DNA of 26,771 bases from JAJPXI01 sp045595705 (GCA_045595705.1 JAZOBA010000119.1:1-26771); one strand, 5' to 3'; shown: positions 1 to 8,200, counted from the first letter of the stretch. Notes: generated by a model not told the origin, from the sequence alone. Translations and numbers: made by a program.

Positions 1-429
1 ACCTCCTCCACCAATATGTCCAAGGAAGACGTGGAGAAGGCCGTCCGTGAGGCCGAGCAGTTTGCCGCCGAGGACGCCAAACGCAAGGAAGAAGTCGATA
101 CCCGCAACCAGGCCGACCAGGTTGTCTATCAGACCGAAAAGGCTCTGGAAGAGATGGGCGACAAGATCGACGCCAACGACAAGGCCAGCGTTCAGGCCGC
201 TGTCGACAAGGTGAAGGAAGCTCTGAAGGGCACCGATGTGGAAGCCATCAAGGCTGCCACCGAAGAGGCTACCAAGGCCTTCTACCCCATTGCCGAGAAG
301 ATGTATGCTCAGGCCAATCCTCAGGGCGGCGCTGACATGGGCGGATGCGGCGGTGACTGCGGCTCCTGCAACAGCGATCCCAACGTGGTGGATGCTGACT
401 ACACCGTGGTTGACGACGAAAACAACTAA
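1..429 (+). CDS. dnaK: Chaperone protein DnaK (Hsp70), C-terminal part only
   Basis: The reading frame is open from base 1 and ends with TAA at 427-429, so the gene begins upstream of the window. The visible 142 residues are the end of the substrate-binding domain and the helical lid of Hsp70: they open with a TSSTNMSKEDVEKAV-like segment and carry the conserved NQAD..VYQTEKAL lid helix. The family ends in an acidic DADY.VVDDE motif, which is present here. DnaK binds unfolded peptides in the cytosol in ATP-driven cycles stimulated by DnaJ, whose gene follows 72 bp downstream on the same strand. Odd feature: the normally Gly/Ala-rich disordered linker before the acidic end contains three cysteines (codons at 346, 358 and 367; C-x3-C-x2-C spacing). 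Identity is secure; the ATPase domain is not in the window. Confidence 0.96.
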   Translation, partial: TSSTNMSKEDVEKAVREAEQFAAEDAKRKEEVDTRNQADQVVYQTEKALEEMGDKIDANDKASVQAAVDKVKEALKGTDVEAIKAATEEATKAFYPIAEKMYAQANPQGGADMGGCGGDCGSCNSDPNVVDADYTVVDDENN

Positions 430-445
430 TTCTCATTGACTCCAT

Positions 446-480
446 CCGCAAGGGGGCAGGCTGACCTGTCCCCTTTGCGG
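446..480 (+). other. Intergenic RNA hairpin between dnaK and dnaJ
   Basis: Bases 446-460 pair with 465-480 around a CTGA loop, with one bulged T at 469 and one G-T wobble. That is about 15 base pairs, GC-rich at the base. It is followed by GCGTGAAGCG rather than a T-run, so it is not a classic terminator. It sits inside the probable dnaK-dnaJ transcript, just before the dnaJ ribosome site. It could stabilise the dnaK 3' end, mark a processing site or lower dnaJ yield; which of these is inference. Confidence 0.6.
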
Positions 481-501
481 CGTGAAGCGAGGTGACCCGC
501 A

Positions 502-1659
502 TTGGCAGAACAAAAACGTGATTATTACGAAGTCCTTGGCGTTGCCAAGGGCGCGACCGACGAAGAACTGAAAAAGGCCTACCGCAAACTGGCCAAACAG
601 TACCATCCTGACCTGAATCCCGGCGACACTGTAGCCGAGGCCAAGTTCAAAGAGGTCAATGAAGCCTACGAAATTCTGTCCGACAAGGACAAGCGCGCCC
701 GTTATGACCAGTTCGGCCACGCCGGCGTAGACCCCAATTTTGGGGCAGGCGGCGGTGGTTTCGGTGGCTTCGACATGGGCGATATCGATCTGGGCGACAT
801 TTTCGGTTCCTTCTTCGGCGGTGGTTTCGGCGGCGGCCGACAGCAGGCCAACCCCAACCGCCCCCGTCAGGGTGACACCCTGCGTGCCAGTCTGACCATT
901 TCCTTTGAAGAAGCCGCCTTCGGCTGCGAAAAGGAAATCAATCTTAACCGCACCGAAAACTGCGAGGACTGCGGCGGCACCGGCTGTGCAGCCGGAACGA
1001 CAGCCGAAGTCTGTCCCCAGTGCCGCGGCACCGGTCAGGTACGTGTGCAGCGAGGTGCAGCCGGTATGTTCTTTACCAGCACAGTCCCCTGTGACAAGTG
1101 CGGCGGCAAGGGTAAGATCATCCATCAGCCCTGCTCTTCCTGTCACGGAGAAGGCCATGTGCGCCGTCAGCGCCGTATCACCGTTAAGATTCCCGCCGGT
1201 ATCGACAACGGGCAAGCCATCTCCCTGCGCGGTCAGGGTGGTGCCGGTGTCAACGGCGGCCCCGCCGGTGATTTGGTGGTACAGGTCAACGTGCGCCCCC
1301 ACCCCAAGTTCCGCCGGGAAGGCACCACTGTGCTGCTGGAACAGCCCATCTCCTTCCTACAGGCCGCACTGGGCGCCGAACTAACCATCGACACCATCGA
1401 CGGCCCTGTCAAATACACCCTGCCCGAAGGGACCCAGACAGGCACCACCTTCCGTCTTCGCGGCAAGGGTATCCCTTCCCTCAACGGCCGGGGCCGGGGC
1501 GACCAGTACGTCACCGTCACGGTACAGACCCCCACCCGTCTGAATCAAGCCCAGAAGGACGCCATGCGCGCCTTCGGTGAGGCCATGGGTGAACTGAAGG
1601 GCGAGGATGGCAAGGATACATCCAAAACCTTTTTTGACAAGAAGAAAAAAAAGAAGTAA
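502..1659 (+). CDS. dnaJ: Chaperone protein DnaJ (Hsp40)
   Basis: Complete type I Hsp40 of 385 residues, the usual length. It stimulates the ATPase of DnaK and hands it unfolded clients in the cytosol. The J domain (about 1-70) has the HPD motif at residues 35-37. A long Gly/Phe-rich segment follows (about 77-115), then the zinc domain with all four CxxCxGxG repeats intact (CEDCGGTG, CPQCRGTG, CDKCGGKG, CSSCHGEG), then the C-terminal client-binding domains. The protein ends in a run of lysines. The start is TTG at 502, chosen because a GAGGTGA ribosome site lies at 489-495 and the protein then begins MAEQKRDYYEVLG as expected. It lies 72 bp after dnaK, probably in the same operon, and is closed by the terminator that begins at its stop codon. 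Confidence 0.97.
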   Translation: MAEQKRDYYEVLGVAKGATDEELKKAYRKLAKQYHPDLNPGDTVAEAKFKEVNEAYEILSDKDKRARYDQFGHAGVDPNFGAGGGGFGGFDMGDIDLGDIFGSFFGGGFGGGRQQANPNRPRQGDTLRASLTISFEEAAFGCEKEINLNRTENCEDCGGTGCAAGTTAEVCPQCRGTGQVRVQRGAAGMFFTSTVPCDKCGGKGKIIHQPCSSCHGEGHVRRQRRITVKIPAGIDNGQAISLRGQGGAGVNGGPAGDLVVQVNVRPHPKFRREGTTVLLEQPISFLQAALGAELTIDTIDGPVKYTLPEGTQTGTTFRLRGKGIPSLNGRGRGDQYVTVTVQTPTRLNQAQKDAMRAFGEAMGELKGEDGKDTSKTFFDKKKKKK

Positions 1660-1697
1660 AATAGAGGGTAGGCATGTCCTACCCTCTATTTTGTTTT
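1658..1697 (+). terminator. Rho-independent terminator of dnaK-dnaJ
   Basis: Perfect 15-bp stem, 1658-1672 with 1678-1692, loop CATGT, followed by a T-rich tract (TTTTGTTTTTG). It overlaps the dnaJ stop codon. The A-rich left flank lets it work in both directions in principle, but no minus-strand gene runs into it. Confidence 0.93.
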
Positions 1698-1752
1698 TGT
1701 CCCGCTGTTTTCGATGGTTTTCATCGTCATTTCTGATGTTGGGAGAAGCTTT

Positions 1753-3618
1753 ATGAATCTATCGGTCTCTTTGATTTTTCCCGTTCTTCTGATTGCCGGA
1801 CTGCTCTGCTTTTTCTGCTACTATATCCATGCCATGATCCCCCGTAAGGGCACACTGGAATGGATCGCCCGATCCGAAGCCAGTGTGGGTCGCCGCAAAT
1901 TCTCCTTCACCGCCCCCCTGCATCCCATGGAGAAAAAAGACGCGCTTCCTTTGATTCTGTTGACCGTCCTTTATGCGGTAACCGCTTTCTGGAATCTGGG
2001 CAACACCACCAATCCCCAGTCCTTTCTGAATATGAAGGACGAGGACACGGTATCCTTCTCCACCTCCCAAACCGTCTCTTTGAGCCGCGTAACTTATTAC
2101 AGCGGCCTGTGGACGGGCCGTTATGTTCTGGACTACTCCAGCGACGCAGTCAACTGGGAGAGCGTGGAACTGACCCAGAAGTATTCCCGTCTGTTCTACT
2201 GGCAGGACGTGGAACTGCCCGAGGATCAGATCCCTCAGGGCAGATATTTTCAGCTGACCGCTCTCAGCGATAAGGCCCAGATAGAGCTGGGTGAACTGGC
2301 CCTGTTTGACGAGAATGGCATCCAGATCCGTGTTCAGACCGATGCCACTACCGAAGCACTCTTTGATGAACAGGACACAGTCCCTGATGCGCCCCACTGG
2401 ATGAACAGCGCCTATTTTGACGAAATCTATCACGCCCGTACCGCTTACGAGCATTACCGCAATGTGGACCCCTATGAGGATACCCATCCCCCGCTGGGCA
2501 AAATCATCATTATGCTGGGCATTCACCTGTTTGGCATGAACCCCTTCGGCTGGCGCTTTATGGGCACCCTGTTCGGCGTGCTGATGGTCCCCATTCTGTA
2601 TATTTTCCTGAAAAATATGTTTGGCAAAACTGCCGTGGCACTCTGCGGCACTGCTCTGTTCACATTTGATTTCATGCACCTGGTCCAGACACGCATTGCC
2701 ACCATCGACTCCTACGGCGTTTTCTTCATTCTGGCCATGTTTTTCTTTCTGTACCGCTATCTGGCCCTGCCGGCCGGTACACCTCTATATAAGTGCATGC
2801 CCTCGCTCTTTCTGTGCGGTTTGATGTTCGGTCTGGGTATATCCAGCAAGTGGATCGTCCTGTACGGCGGCGCCGGCATGGCGTTGCTGTACTTCCTCGC
2901 CCTGTTCTGGAAATGCCGTGAATGGCCCGAGGACGCGCACGCTCCCCGCCGGGGCCTGTGGGTGTTTGGAAACATCCTGTTCTGCATCTTCTCCTTCGTG
3001 ATCATCCCCGCCGTCATTTACGTGCTGTCCTATATCCCCTATGCCACCTCCAACGGTGTCACCGGCCTGAAGGGTCTGCTGGAAATTGTGTGGGAAAACC
3101 AAACCTATATGCTGACCTATCATCAGGGTGTCATGGACGAGCACCCCTACTCCTCCCGCTGGTATCAGTGGTTGCTGGATATCCGCCCCATCCTGTACTA
3201 TATGGACAATGAGACGGTCGGGTTCACCGCTCGCTTCGCTTCCTTCAACAACCCGCTGGTCACCTGGGGTGGTCTGGCCGCCATGGTGACCGTGGCCGTG
3301 CAGACCGTTCGACGCACCTGCGGCAAGGGCCTGTTTATCCTGCTGGGCGCTCTGAGCCAGTTTGTTCCCTGGATCATCATCGGCCGCACCACCTTTGCCT
3401 ACCATTACTTCCCCACAGTTGTGTTCCTTTGCATTGCCTTTGCCTACGTCATGAACGATCTGGTGGAATCGGGCCGCAGTTGGAAACCGGCGGTCTACAG
3501 CGTAACCGGCGTTGCGGTTGCTTTGTATGCTCTGTTCTATCCCGCCCTGATCGGTTATCATGTCCCGGTCTGGTTCATGAAATCCTTCATCAAGTGGTTC
3601 CCCAGTTGGCCCTTCTGA
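1753..3618 (+). CDS. PMT-family membrane glycosyltransferase (GT39, dolichyl-phosphate-mannose-protein mannosyltransferase-like)
   Basis: 621-residue polytopic membrane protein. After one N-terminal membrane helix and a second near residues 55-70 there is a hydrophilic stretch (about 100-192) that looks like a beta-sandwich of the F5/8 type C/discoidin sort. The PMT core follows: the acidic pair D223-E224 in YFDEIYHARTA, then H245PPLGK, then many hydrophobic helices to the C-terminus. Known PMT enzymes move a sugar from a polyprenyl-phosphate donor to Ser/Thr of secreted proteins on the outer face of the membrane; donor and acceptor here are unknown. The start ATG at 1753 is preferred to the in-frame ATG at 1714 because GGGAG lies at 1741-1745. 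The histidinol-phosphatase gene follows after 19 bp, so the two are probably co-transcribed. Confidence 0.85.
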   Translation: MNLSVSLIFPVLLIAGLLCFFCYYIHAMIPRKGTLEWIARSEASVGRRKFSFTAPLHPMEKKDALPLILLTVLYAVTAFWNLGNTTNPQSFLNMKDEDTVSFSTSQTVSLSRVTYYSGLWTGRYVLDYSSDAVNWESVELTQKYSRLFYWQDVELPEDQIPQGRYFQLTALSDKAQIELGELALFDENGIQIRVQTDATTEALFDEQDTVPDAPHWMNSAYFDEIYHARTAYEHYRNVDPYEDTHPPLGKIIIMLGIHLFGMNPFGWRFMGTLFGVLMVPILYIFLKNMFGKTAVALCGTALFTFDFMHLVQTRIATIDSYGVFFILAMFFFLYRYLALPAGTPLYKCMPSLFLCGLMFGLGISSKWIVLYGGAGMALLYFLALFWKCREWPEDAHAPRRGLWVFGNILFCIFSFVIIPAVIYVLSYIPYATSNGVTGLKGLLEIVWENQTYMLTYHQGVMDEHPYSSRWYQWLLDIRPILYYMDNETVGFTARFASFNNPLVTWGGLAAMVTVAVQTVRRTCGKGLFILLGALSQFVPWIIIGRTTFAYHYFPTVVFLCIAFAYVMNDLVESGRSWKPAVYSVTGVAVALYALFYPALIGYHVPVWFMKSFIKWFPSWPF

Positions 3619-3637
3619 GTTTTTCGGAGGTTTCCCT

Positions 3638-4450
3638 ATGCATCTCACCGATTTACACACCCATACGATTCTGTCCCCGGACGGACACGTCCCCCTGCCC
3701 GACATGGCCCAAGCCGCTGTCCGGTCCGGCCTGTCCATGCTGATCGTAACCGACCATTTCGACATGCTCGACGAAAAAGGACAGCGTGCACTAAACTACG
3801 ATTGGACTGCCCCACTGGCACAATACACCGAAACGCTCCCCCAGTTCCGGGATAAACTGGAGTTGGGTCTCGGTATTGAGTTAGGTGAAGCACCGCTTTC
3901 TCCCGAACACGCCCGTGCCATCATCGCAGGGGCGGGAACTGATTTGGATCTGGTCATCGGCTCCATCCATAATTACCGGGAGGAACTGGGTGGACTGGAA
4001 TTTTACGGTGACCACTTTGACAGCTACGAAAAATGCCACATCGCCCTGGATGACTATCTGACCAGCATGGAGCAGTTGGTAACTCTACCCGACTGCTACG
4101 ATGTACTGGGTCACATCAACTACCCCCTGCGCTATATGCGCCGGGACGGTTATCCAATCAATCTGCTGGAGCACTACCGGGAGCGCGTAGCCGAGCTGTT
4201 GCGCGCCGTTATCCGCACCGGCCACAGTATGGAGGTCAACACCTGCCGCGGCCACACGGTGGAGGACTGGCGTGAGATTCTAACATTGTACCGTGACCTG
4301 GGCGGCACCATGGTCACCACCGGCTCGGACGCCCATCTTCCTCAGGATGTGGGCGGTGGTCTGAAAGAAGCATGCGCTCTGCTGCAGGAGTGCGGTTTCC
4401 GCCATCTGACTGTATACAAACGCCGTCAGGCAACTATGATTGAACTATAA
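3638..4450 (+). CDS. hisK: PHP-domain histidinol-phosphatase (HisK/HisJ type)
   Basis: 270 residues, the usual length of the PHP-type enzyme that removes phosphate from L-histidinol phosphate, the penultimate step of histidine synthesis. The metal ligands of the PHP fold are all visible in order: LHTHT (H7, H9), TDH (H40), GIELGE (E81), GSIHN (H111), LGHINY, and SDAH near residue 222. A clean GGAGGT at 3626-3631 sets the ATG at 3638. It lies 19 bp after the PMT gene and 17 bp before rpiB. No other his genes are in view, so a different phosphatase substrate within the PHP family remains possible; the family call is strong, the substrate is moderately sure. Confidence 0.85.
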   Translation: MHLTDLHTHTILSPDGHVPLPDMAQAAVRSGLSMLIVTDHFDMLDEKGQRALNYDWTAPLAQYTETLPQFRDKLELGLGIELGEAPLSPEHARAIIAGAGTDLDLVIGSIHNYREELGGLEFYGDHFDSYEKCHIALDDYLTSMEQLVTLPDCYDVLGHINYPLRYMRRDGYPINLLEHYRERVAELLRAVIRTGHSMEVNTCRGHTVEDWREILTLYRDLGGTMVTTGSDAHLPQDVGGGLKEACALLQECGFRHLTVYKRRQATMIEL

Positions 4451-4467
4451 TTACGGAGGACACTACT

Positions 4468-4902
4468 ATGATTTCTATCGCTTGCGACCATGGCGCTCTT
4501 TCCCTGAAGAACCACCTGAAAACATACCTGGAAAACAAAGGCTATGAGGTAAAAGACTTCGGCACCCACACCACCGACAGCTGCGATTATCCCGATTTTG
4601 CCGCCCCAGCTGCCCGGGCAGTTGCCAGCGGCGAATGCGAAATGGGTATCGTTCTGTGCACCACCGGCATCGGTGTATCCATGGTAGCCAACAAAGTAAA
4701 GGGTATCCGCTGCGCCCTGTGCCACGAAACCCACGGCGCCGAAATGACCCGCCGCCACAACAATGCCAATGTGCTGGCTATGGGCGCCAGCTTTACCGAC
4801 GCAGAACTTGCTGAGCGTATCGTCGATGTCTTCCTGACCACCGAATTTGAGGGTGGACGCCATCAACGCCGCGTGGACAAGGTTATGGCCGTCGAGGAAT
4901 AA
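4468..4902 (+). CDS. rpiB: Ribose-5-phosphate isomerase B
   Basis: 144 residues, the normal RpiB length. It interconverts ribose 5-phosphate and ribulose 5-phosphate in the cytosol (pentose phosphate pathway). It begins MISIACDHGA, with H8 in the phosphate-binding CDHG motif. The catalytic C64 lies in CTTGIGVSMVANK and H97 in RRHNNAN. The residue after the cysteine is Thr, whereas many family members have Gly there (CGTG), a small deviation that could affect substrate choice (some relatives act on allose 6-phosphate). The ribosome site ACGGAGGA at 4454-4461 fits the ATG at 4468. It is the last gene of the plus-strand run and is followed by two terminator hairpins. Confidence 0.93.
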   Translation: MISIACDHGALSLKNHLKTYLENKGYEVKDFGTHTTDSCDYPDFAAPAARAVASGECEMGIVLCTTGIGVSMVANKVKGIRCALCHETHGAEMTRRHNNANVLAMGASFTDAELAERIVDVFLTTEFEGGRHQRRVDKVMAVEE

Positions 4903-4911
4903 TTCATCCTG

Positions 4912-4946
4912 CCGCCGCAGCGCAATCGCTGCGGCGGTTTTCTTTC
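4912..4946 (+). terminator. Rho-independent terminator of rpiB
   Basis: Perfect 11-bp GC-rich stem, 4912-4922 with 4927-4937, loop CAAT, followed by TTTTCTTTC. It starts 9 bp after the rpiB stop codon. Confidence 0.93.
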
Positions 4947-4952
4947 TGCAAC

Positions 4953-4994
4953 AAAAAGGACTTCAACCGCCAAACTTGCGGTTGAAGTCCTTTT
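4953..4994 (-). terminator. Rho-independent terminator of the rhomboid gene (bidirectional)
   Basis: Perfect 17-bp stem, 4954-4970 with 4978-4994, loop CAAACTT. Read on the minus strand it follows the rhomboid stop codon and runs into TTTTTG; read on the plus strand it also ends in TTTT, so it backs up the rpiB terminator. Confidence 0.9.
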
Positions 4995-5006
4995 CCGTTC
5001 TTTTTG

Positions 5007-5579
5007 TTACTTTTTCTTTCGATTCAGCGAATATCCGGCCAGACTGCCCACTACACCACCCAGAATGTGGGTCAGATTGGACACATCATCGATAACGGTA
5101 AATCCGTTGTAAAACTCCTTGCCGATGAACAGAACCACCACCAGAAGGAAGGTCAAAGGAATCTCACCCTCTTTAAAGGCCGTAAAAGAGGACAACACGA
5201 TGAAAGCAAACACCACACCGCTTGCTCCGCACAGGGCGGCACTGCCCCACAGTGCACAGTGAATCACACCGGTCACAAGCGCGGTAAACAGAATAACCTT
5301 CAACAACACTTTGGATCCGTACTTTTCCTCCAGCATAGGACCCATCAGCAACAGATACATGGCGTTGCCGATAAAATGGTCAAACCCACCGTGTCCCAGC
5401 ACGTGGGTGAAAAGCCGCACGTAAGTCAGCGGATCCAACAGGGAGCCGCGGTATACCGAAAAGAGCATTTGGGTGCTTGCATGCTTTGTAATCACACCGG
5501 CAAGCGTAACACAAAAGCAGATCAGCACAAAGGTCAGCACAACAGGAGCGTTGATGGAAATCCGGATCTTCTTTTTCAT
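5007..5579 (-). CDS. Rhomboid-family intramembrane serine protease
   Basis: 190 residues with about six hydrophobic helices, the compact bacterial rhomboid form. The catalytic dyad is visible: S120 in CGASGVVFAF and H171 in LTHILGG. The HxxxN element of the preceding helix (H68, N72 in HFIGN) is also present. The first loop has RLFTHVLGHGGFDH, as in active rhomboids. Such enzymes cleave transmembrane substrates inside the bilayer; the substrate here is unknown. The protein ends in a basic KKK tail. A promoter with a perfect TATAAT lies just upstream (5636-5663), so it is probably transcribed separately from spoIIE, which lies 120 bp further upstream on the same strand. Confidence 0.92.
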   Translation of the reverse strand: MKKKIRISINAPVVLTFVLICFCVTLAGVITKHASTQMLFSVYRGSLLDPLTYVRLFTHVLGHGGFDHFIGNAMYLLLMGPMLEEKYGSKVLLKVILFTALVTGVIHCALWGSAALCGASGVVFAFIVLSSFTAFKEGEIPLTFLLVVVLFIGKEFYNGFTVIDDVSNLTHILGGVVGSLAGYSLNRKKK

Positions 5580-5635
5580 AGTTGTTCCACATCTCTCTTT
5601 TTATGTCGCCGCTTTGACAGGCGGTGTATGGAACC

Positions 5636-5663
5636 ATTATACTTGATTTTCCCAAAAATCCAA
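5636..5663 (-). promoter_or_regulatory. Sigma-A-type promoter of the rhomboid gene
   Basis: On the minus strand TTGGAT (plus 5658-5663), a 16-bp spacer and a perfect TATAAT (plus 5636-5641). The predicted start near 5629 gives a leader of about 50 nt to the ATG at 5579. The -35 is weak, the -10 is perfect. Confidence 0.6.
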
Positions 5664-5699
5664 GGATTTCTTTTCCCTTAAACCGTCCGGCAACCGAGG

Positions 5700-8048
5700 T
5701 TACCGCTCTTTCACCGTCAACACCACCGCTGTGCAGTCATCGGTGGCACCCTGTCGCTGGGCACTGCCCTCCATCAGAGCAACAGCCAGAGATTTGGGGT
5801 CCACTCCGTCGTATTCGGCCAGCGCCTTCTTAACCCAACCGTCATCCTGCGTGTCCGACACTCCGTCGCTAATCAGCAGCACGCTGTCCCCCGGCTCCAA
5901 CCGCAGTCGGCTGACATCGGCTGTCGTACCTTCTCCCGTCATCAAGCCGGCAGGCAGGGTCGTACCCGTGACCCGGGTAACTGCGTCCTTGCGACGCACG
6001 TAGGAGGGCGCGGCGCCCAATTTGTAAAATCCGGCCTCTCCGGTATGCAGGTCGAGACGGAACAGGTCGATGGTGGTAAATCCGCCCTCTTCCTCACAGC
6101 GCAGAGCCAAGGCTGAATTTAGGGTATTCAGCGCTTCCTCCGGCTCCATATCCGCACGCAGAAATTTTTCCAACAGACCGATGGCCATGGTACTCTCCCG
6201 ATGGGCTTCCGGCCCGGAACCCATACCGTCACAGAGCAGTACGTACAGGCTGCCCCCTTCGGTTTTGAACCACGCGCCTGCATCGCCGCTGACTGTCTGT
6301 CCCTCTTTCTTACGGGCGGCCACACCGGCCACCGCCATCAGAGATTCGGCCTGCCGCCAGCGCAAAGCGGTACAGCCGTTTTTCTCACGCACCTCCGGCT
6401 CGGCCAGAGGTGTACCCATCAGCCGGGACAGTCGTTCCCGCTTCTCTTCCTGCCGCAGGGCATCCAACTCCGGCCCGCTGATCTCCAGCAGCAGATGTCC
6501 CGCCCGATCGTACCATACAGCGCACAGCCCTTGAATGCCCAATGCGCTCAGCAACTGGCGTACACGCTTTTCCTTGCCGGGATCGCGCACCGGCTCAAGT
6601 TCCATCTGCCGCACGACATCGTCCAGAGTGCGAGCAAACAGACCGTACTGTCGGCAGAGGCTTGCACGGCCTTCCCGTGCCCGACTTTGGAACTGCCTGC
6701 GGTAGCGCAGGGCAGTCAATTCCTCATTCACCGTGGCCAGAAACAAGGGAAAATTCAGGCATCGCGTGCGGAAATGCAGCGGAAAATCCTCTGTCTCTCC
6801 TTTGCCCCGCTTCACCATGGCAGGCAGAGCATCGTTCAGCGCATTCATGGTGGAAGGATATTCCCGCTGCCAGCAACGGTCCCGCAGGGCGCACAGTACA
6901 CAAACTTTATTGGCCGCCCGATGGAAAATGCCGCTGCAGTCGCCGTTATTGGGTGCCACCCGCCGAAGGGACGTACGCAGTCCATCATACAGTTCCCGAA
7001 AAGCATGGGCGGTAGACTCCAACCGTTCACGCCCGTACCGGCGCACCTCCTCGTCCACAGTAACCCGGGTAAGTTCCTCCCGCATCAGCAAGCAACCCGC
7101 CCGGCGCAGCCAAGCATCGGGCAGTACCAGAAAAACCACCGAGGCCACAAACACCTCATACAAGATGTTTAACTCGGGCACACTGTCCAAACCCCAGAGT
7201 ACCAGAATGCCGTTGGTCAGTACAAAGGTCAGCGCCGCAAACAGTTTTCCCTGCCGTTGAAACACCCCGGTCAACAAAGCGGAGCCGCCAAAAGCCGCCG
7301 TGTACCACGGGGCCTGTCCCAATGCGAGGTCCATGGACAGACCCGCACATATACCCACTGCCGCTCCCGGTCCGGCGCCTCCCTTCCAGCCACAGACCAT
7401 GCAGACTGTTGCAGCGGCGGCACAGCCCAGAGACAGATGTTCTCCCAATCCCACCTGCGCCAATGCCATCAACAGCGTACAGCCCAAGACCAGCAGGCAT
7501 ACCAGCTGCCGATTGGTCAACTCAGCATCCACTTCATTCCCTTTCCACACCGAAAGGGCAATACGGTAGAAATAAGCCGCTGCCGCAACCAGAAGCAGTT
7601 CCGTGGCAAAGAACACCCACTGCTCCACGCCGACCAGTTCTTCCGATAAGTACACAAACCCGGTCACACCCCGCAACAAAGCGGCCACCACCGGCAGAAA
7701 CCAGCTCTGTCTGCAGACTTTTACATCATAAAAGGCAAAGGAAACCGAAAAGGTCAAAATGCAGGCTGCCACATAGGGCAGACCCGCCACAAACCCTCGA
7801 AAGGCCAGATAACCCACGCAAGAGCCCAGCAAGGCGGCAAATCCCTCCAACCCCGTTCCCGATGCCCCCACCATTCCAAGGGCAAACGGAGCGTATCCAC
7901 CGAAAATCTCGGCCCCCGCCAGCATGCACGCCAACAGCAGACGAATCACATACTCCGCCAGCCGCACCAAAGCCGGCCAGCGCAAAGTCACCTGTCCTGT
8001 CTGCCGCAGCAGCCGCGCTTTCTCCTTGAGTTCCTCTTTTGTGGACAT
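5700..8048 (-). CDS. spoIIE: Stage II sporulation protein E (PP2C phosphatase)
   Basis: 782 residues (B. subtilis SpoIIE has 827). The N-terminal half (about 25-310) is a chain of hydrophobic membrane helices, a middle region (about 310-560) includes a small Cys cluster (CVLCALRDRC), and the C-terminal 210 residues are a PP2C phosphatase with the metal-binding CDGMGSG, LLISDGVSD and TDDCTAV motifs. In Bacillus and Clostridia SpoIIE sits at the asymmetric division septum and dephosphorylates the anti-anti-sigma factor SpoIIAA, freeing sigma-F in the forespore. The ATG at 8048 is chosen because GGGAGGA (plus 8055-8061) lies 6 bp before it; an in-frame ATG at 8069 would be upstream of that site. 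It is divergent from dusB, with 166 bp between the two starts. I see no convincing Spo0A box. Confidence 0.95.
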   Translation of the reverse strand: MSTKEELKEKARLLRQTGQVTLRWPALVRLAEYVIRLLLACMLAGAEIFGGYAPFALGMVGASGTGLEGFAALLGSCVGYLAFRGFVAGLPYVAACILTFSVSFAFYDVKVCRQSWFLPVVAALLRGVTGFVYLSEELVGVEQWVFFATELLLVAAAAYFYRIALSVWKGNEVDAELTNRQLVCLLVLGCTLLMALAQVGLGEHLSLGCAAAATVCMVCGWKGGAGPGAAVGICAGLSMDLALGQAPWYTAAFGGSALLTGVFQRQGKLFAALTFVLTNGILVLWGLDSVPELNILYEVFVASVVFLVLPDAWLRRAGCLLMREELTRVTVDEEVRRYGRERLESTAHAFRELYDGLRTSLRRVAPNNGDCSGIFHRAANKVCVLCALRDRCWQREYPSTMNALNDALPAMVKRGKGETEDFPLHFRTRCLNFPLFLATVNEELTALRYRRQFQSRAREGRASLCRQYGLFARTLDDVVRQMELEPVRDPGKEKRVRQLLSALGIQGLCAVWYDRAGHLLLEISGPELDALRQEEKRERLSRLMGTPLAEPEVREKNGCTALRWRQAESLMAVAGVAARKKEGQTVSGDAGAWFKTEGGSLYVLLCDGMGSGPEAHRESTMAIGLLEKFLRADMEPEEALNTLNSALALRCEEEGGFTTIDLFRLDLHTGEAGFYKLGAAPSYVRRKDAVTRVTGTTLPAGLMTGEGTTADVSRLRLEPGDSVLLISDGVSDTQDDGWVKKALAEYDGVDPKSLAVALMEGSAQRQGATDDCTAVVLTVKER

Positions 8049-8054
8049 ACCGAT

Positions 8055-8061
8055 TCCTCCC
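8055..8061 (-). promoter_or_regulatory. Ribosome-binding site deciding the spoIIE start
   Basis: GGGAGGA on the minus strand with a 6-bp spacer to the ATG at 8048. It lies inside the longer open frame that begins at 8069, which argues for the shorter protein. Confidence 0.8.
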
Positions 8062-8154
8062 GAATCCAATTGGTAGCCCCATAATAAACCATATTTTGGA
8101 AAAACATCGTCGGAAACCGTCTGTCATTTCAAACACCATACACACCTTTCCCAC

Positions 8155-8183
8155 TTGCCCCAACCCCCGCTTTGTGATAAGAT
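8155..8183 (+). promoter_or_regulatory. Possible sigma-A promoter of dusB and the sigma/anti-sigma genes
   Basis: TTGCCC at 8155-8160, a 17-bp spacer and TAAGAT at 8178-8183, each matching the consensus at four of six positions. The predicted start near 8190 is about 25 bp before the dusB ATG. Confidence 0.45.
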
Positions 8184-8200
8184 AAGTTGAGTTTTTATGC

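Noticed and set aside
433..1302. A 289-codon minus-strand open frame opposite dnaJ
   Set aside because: Antisense to a fully conserved DnaJ; Gly/Ala/Thr-rich translation without motifs or ribosome site.
8070..8196. Spo0A box or sigma-H promoter for spoIIE
   Set aside because: Sequences like CGTCGGAAA resemble the Spo0A box only loosely, and no -35/-10 pair on the minus strand was convincing enough to list.
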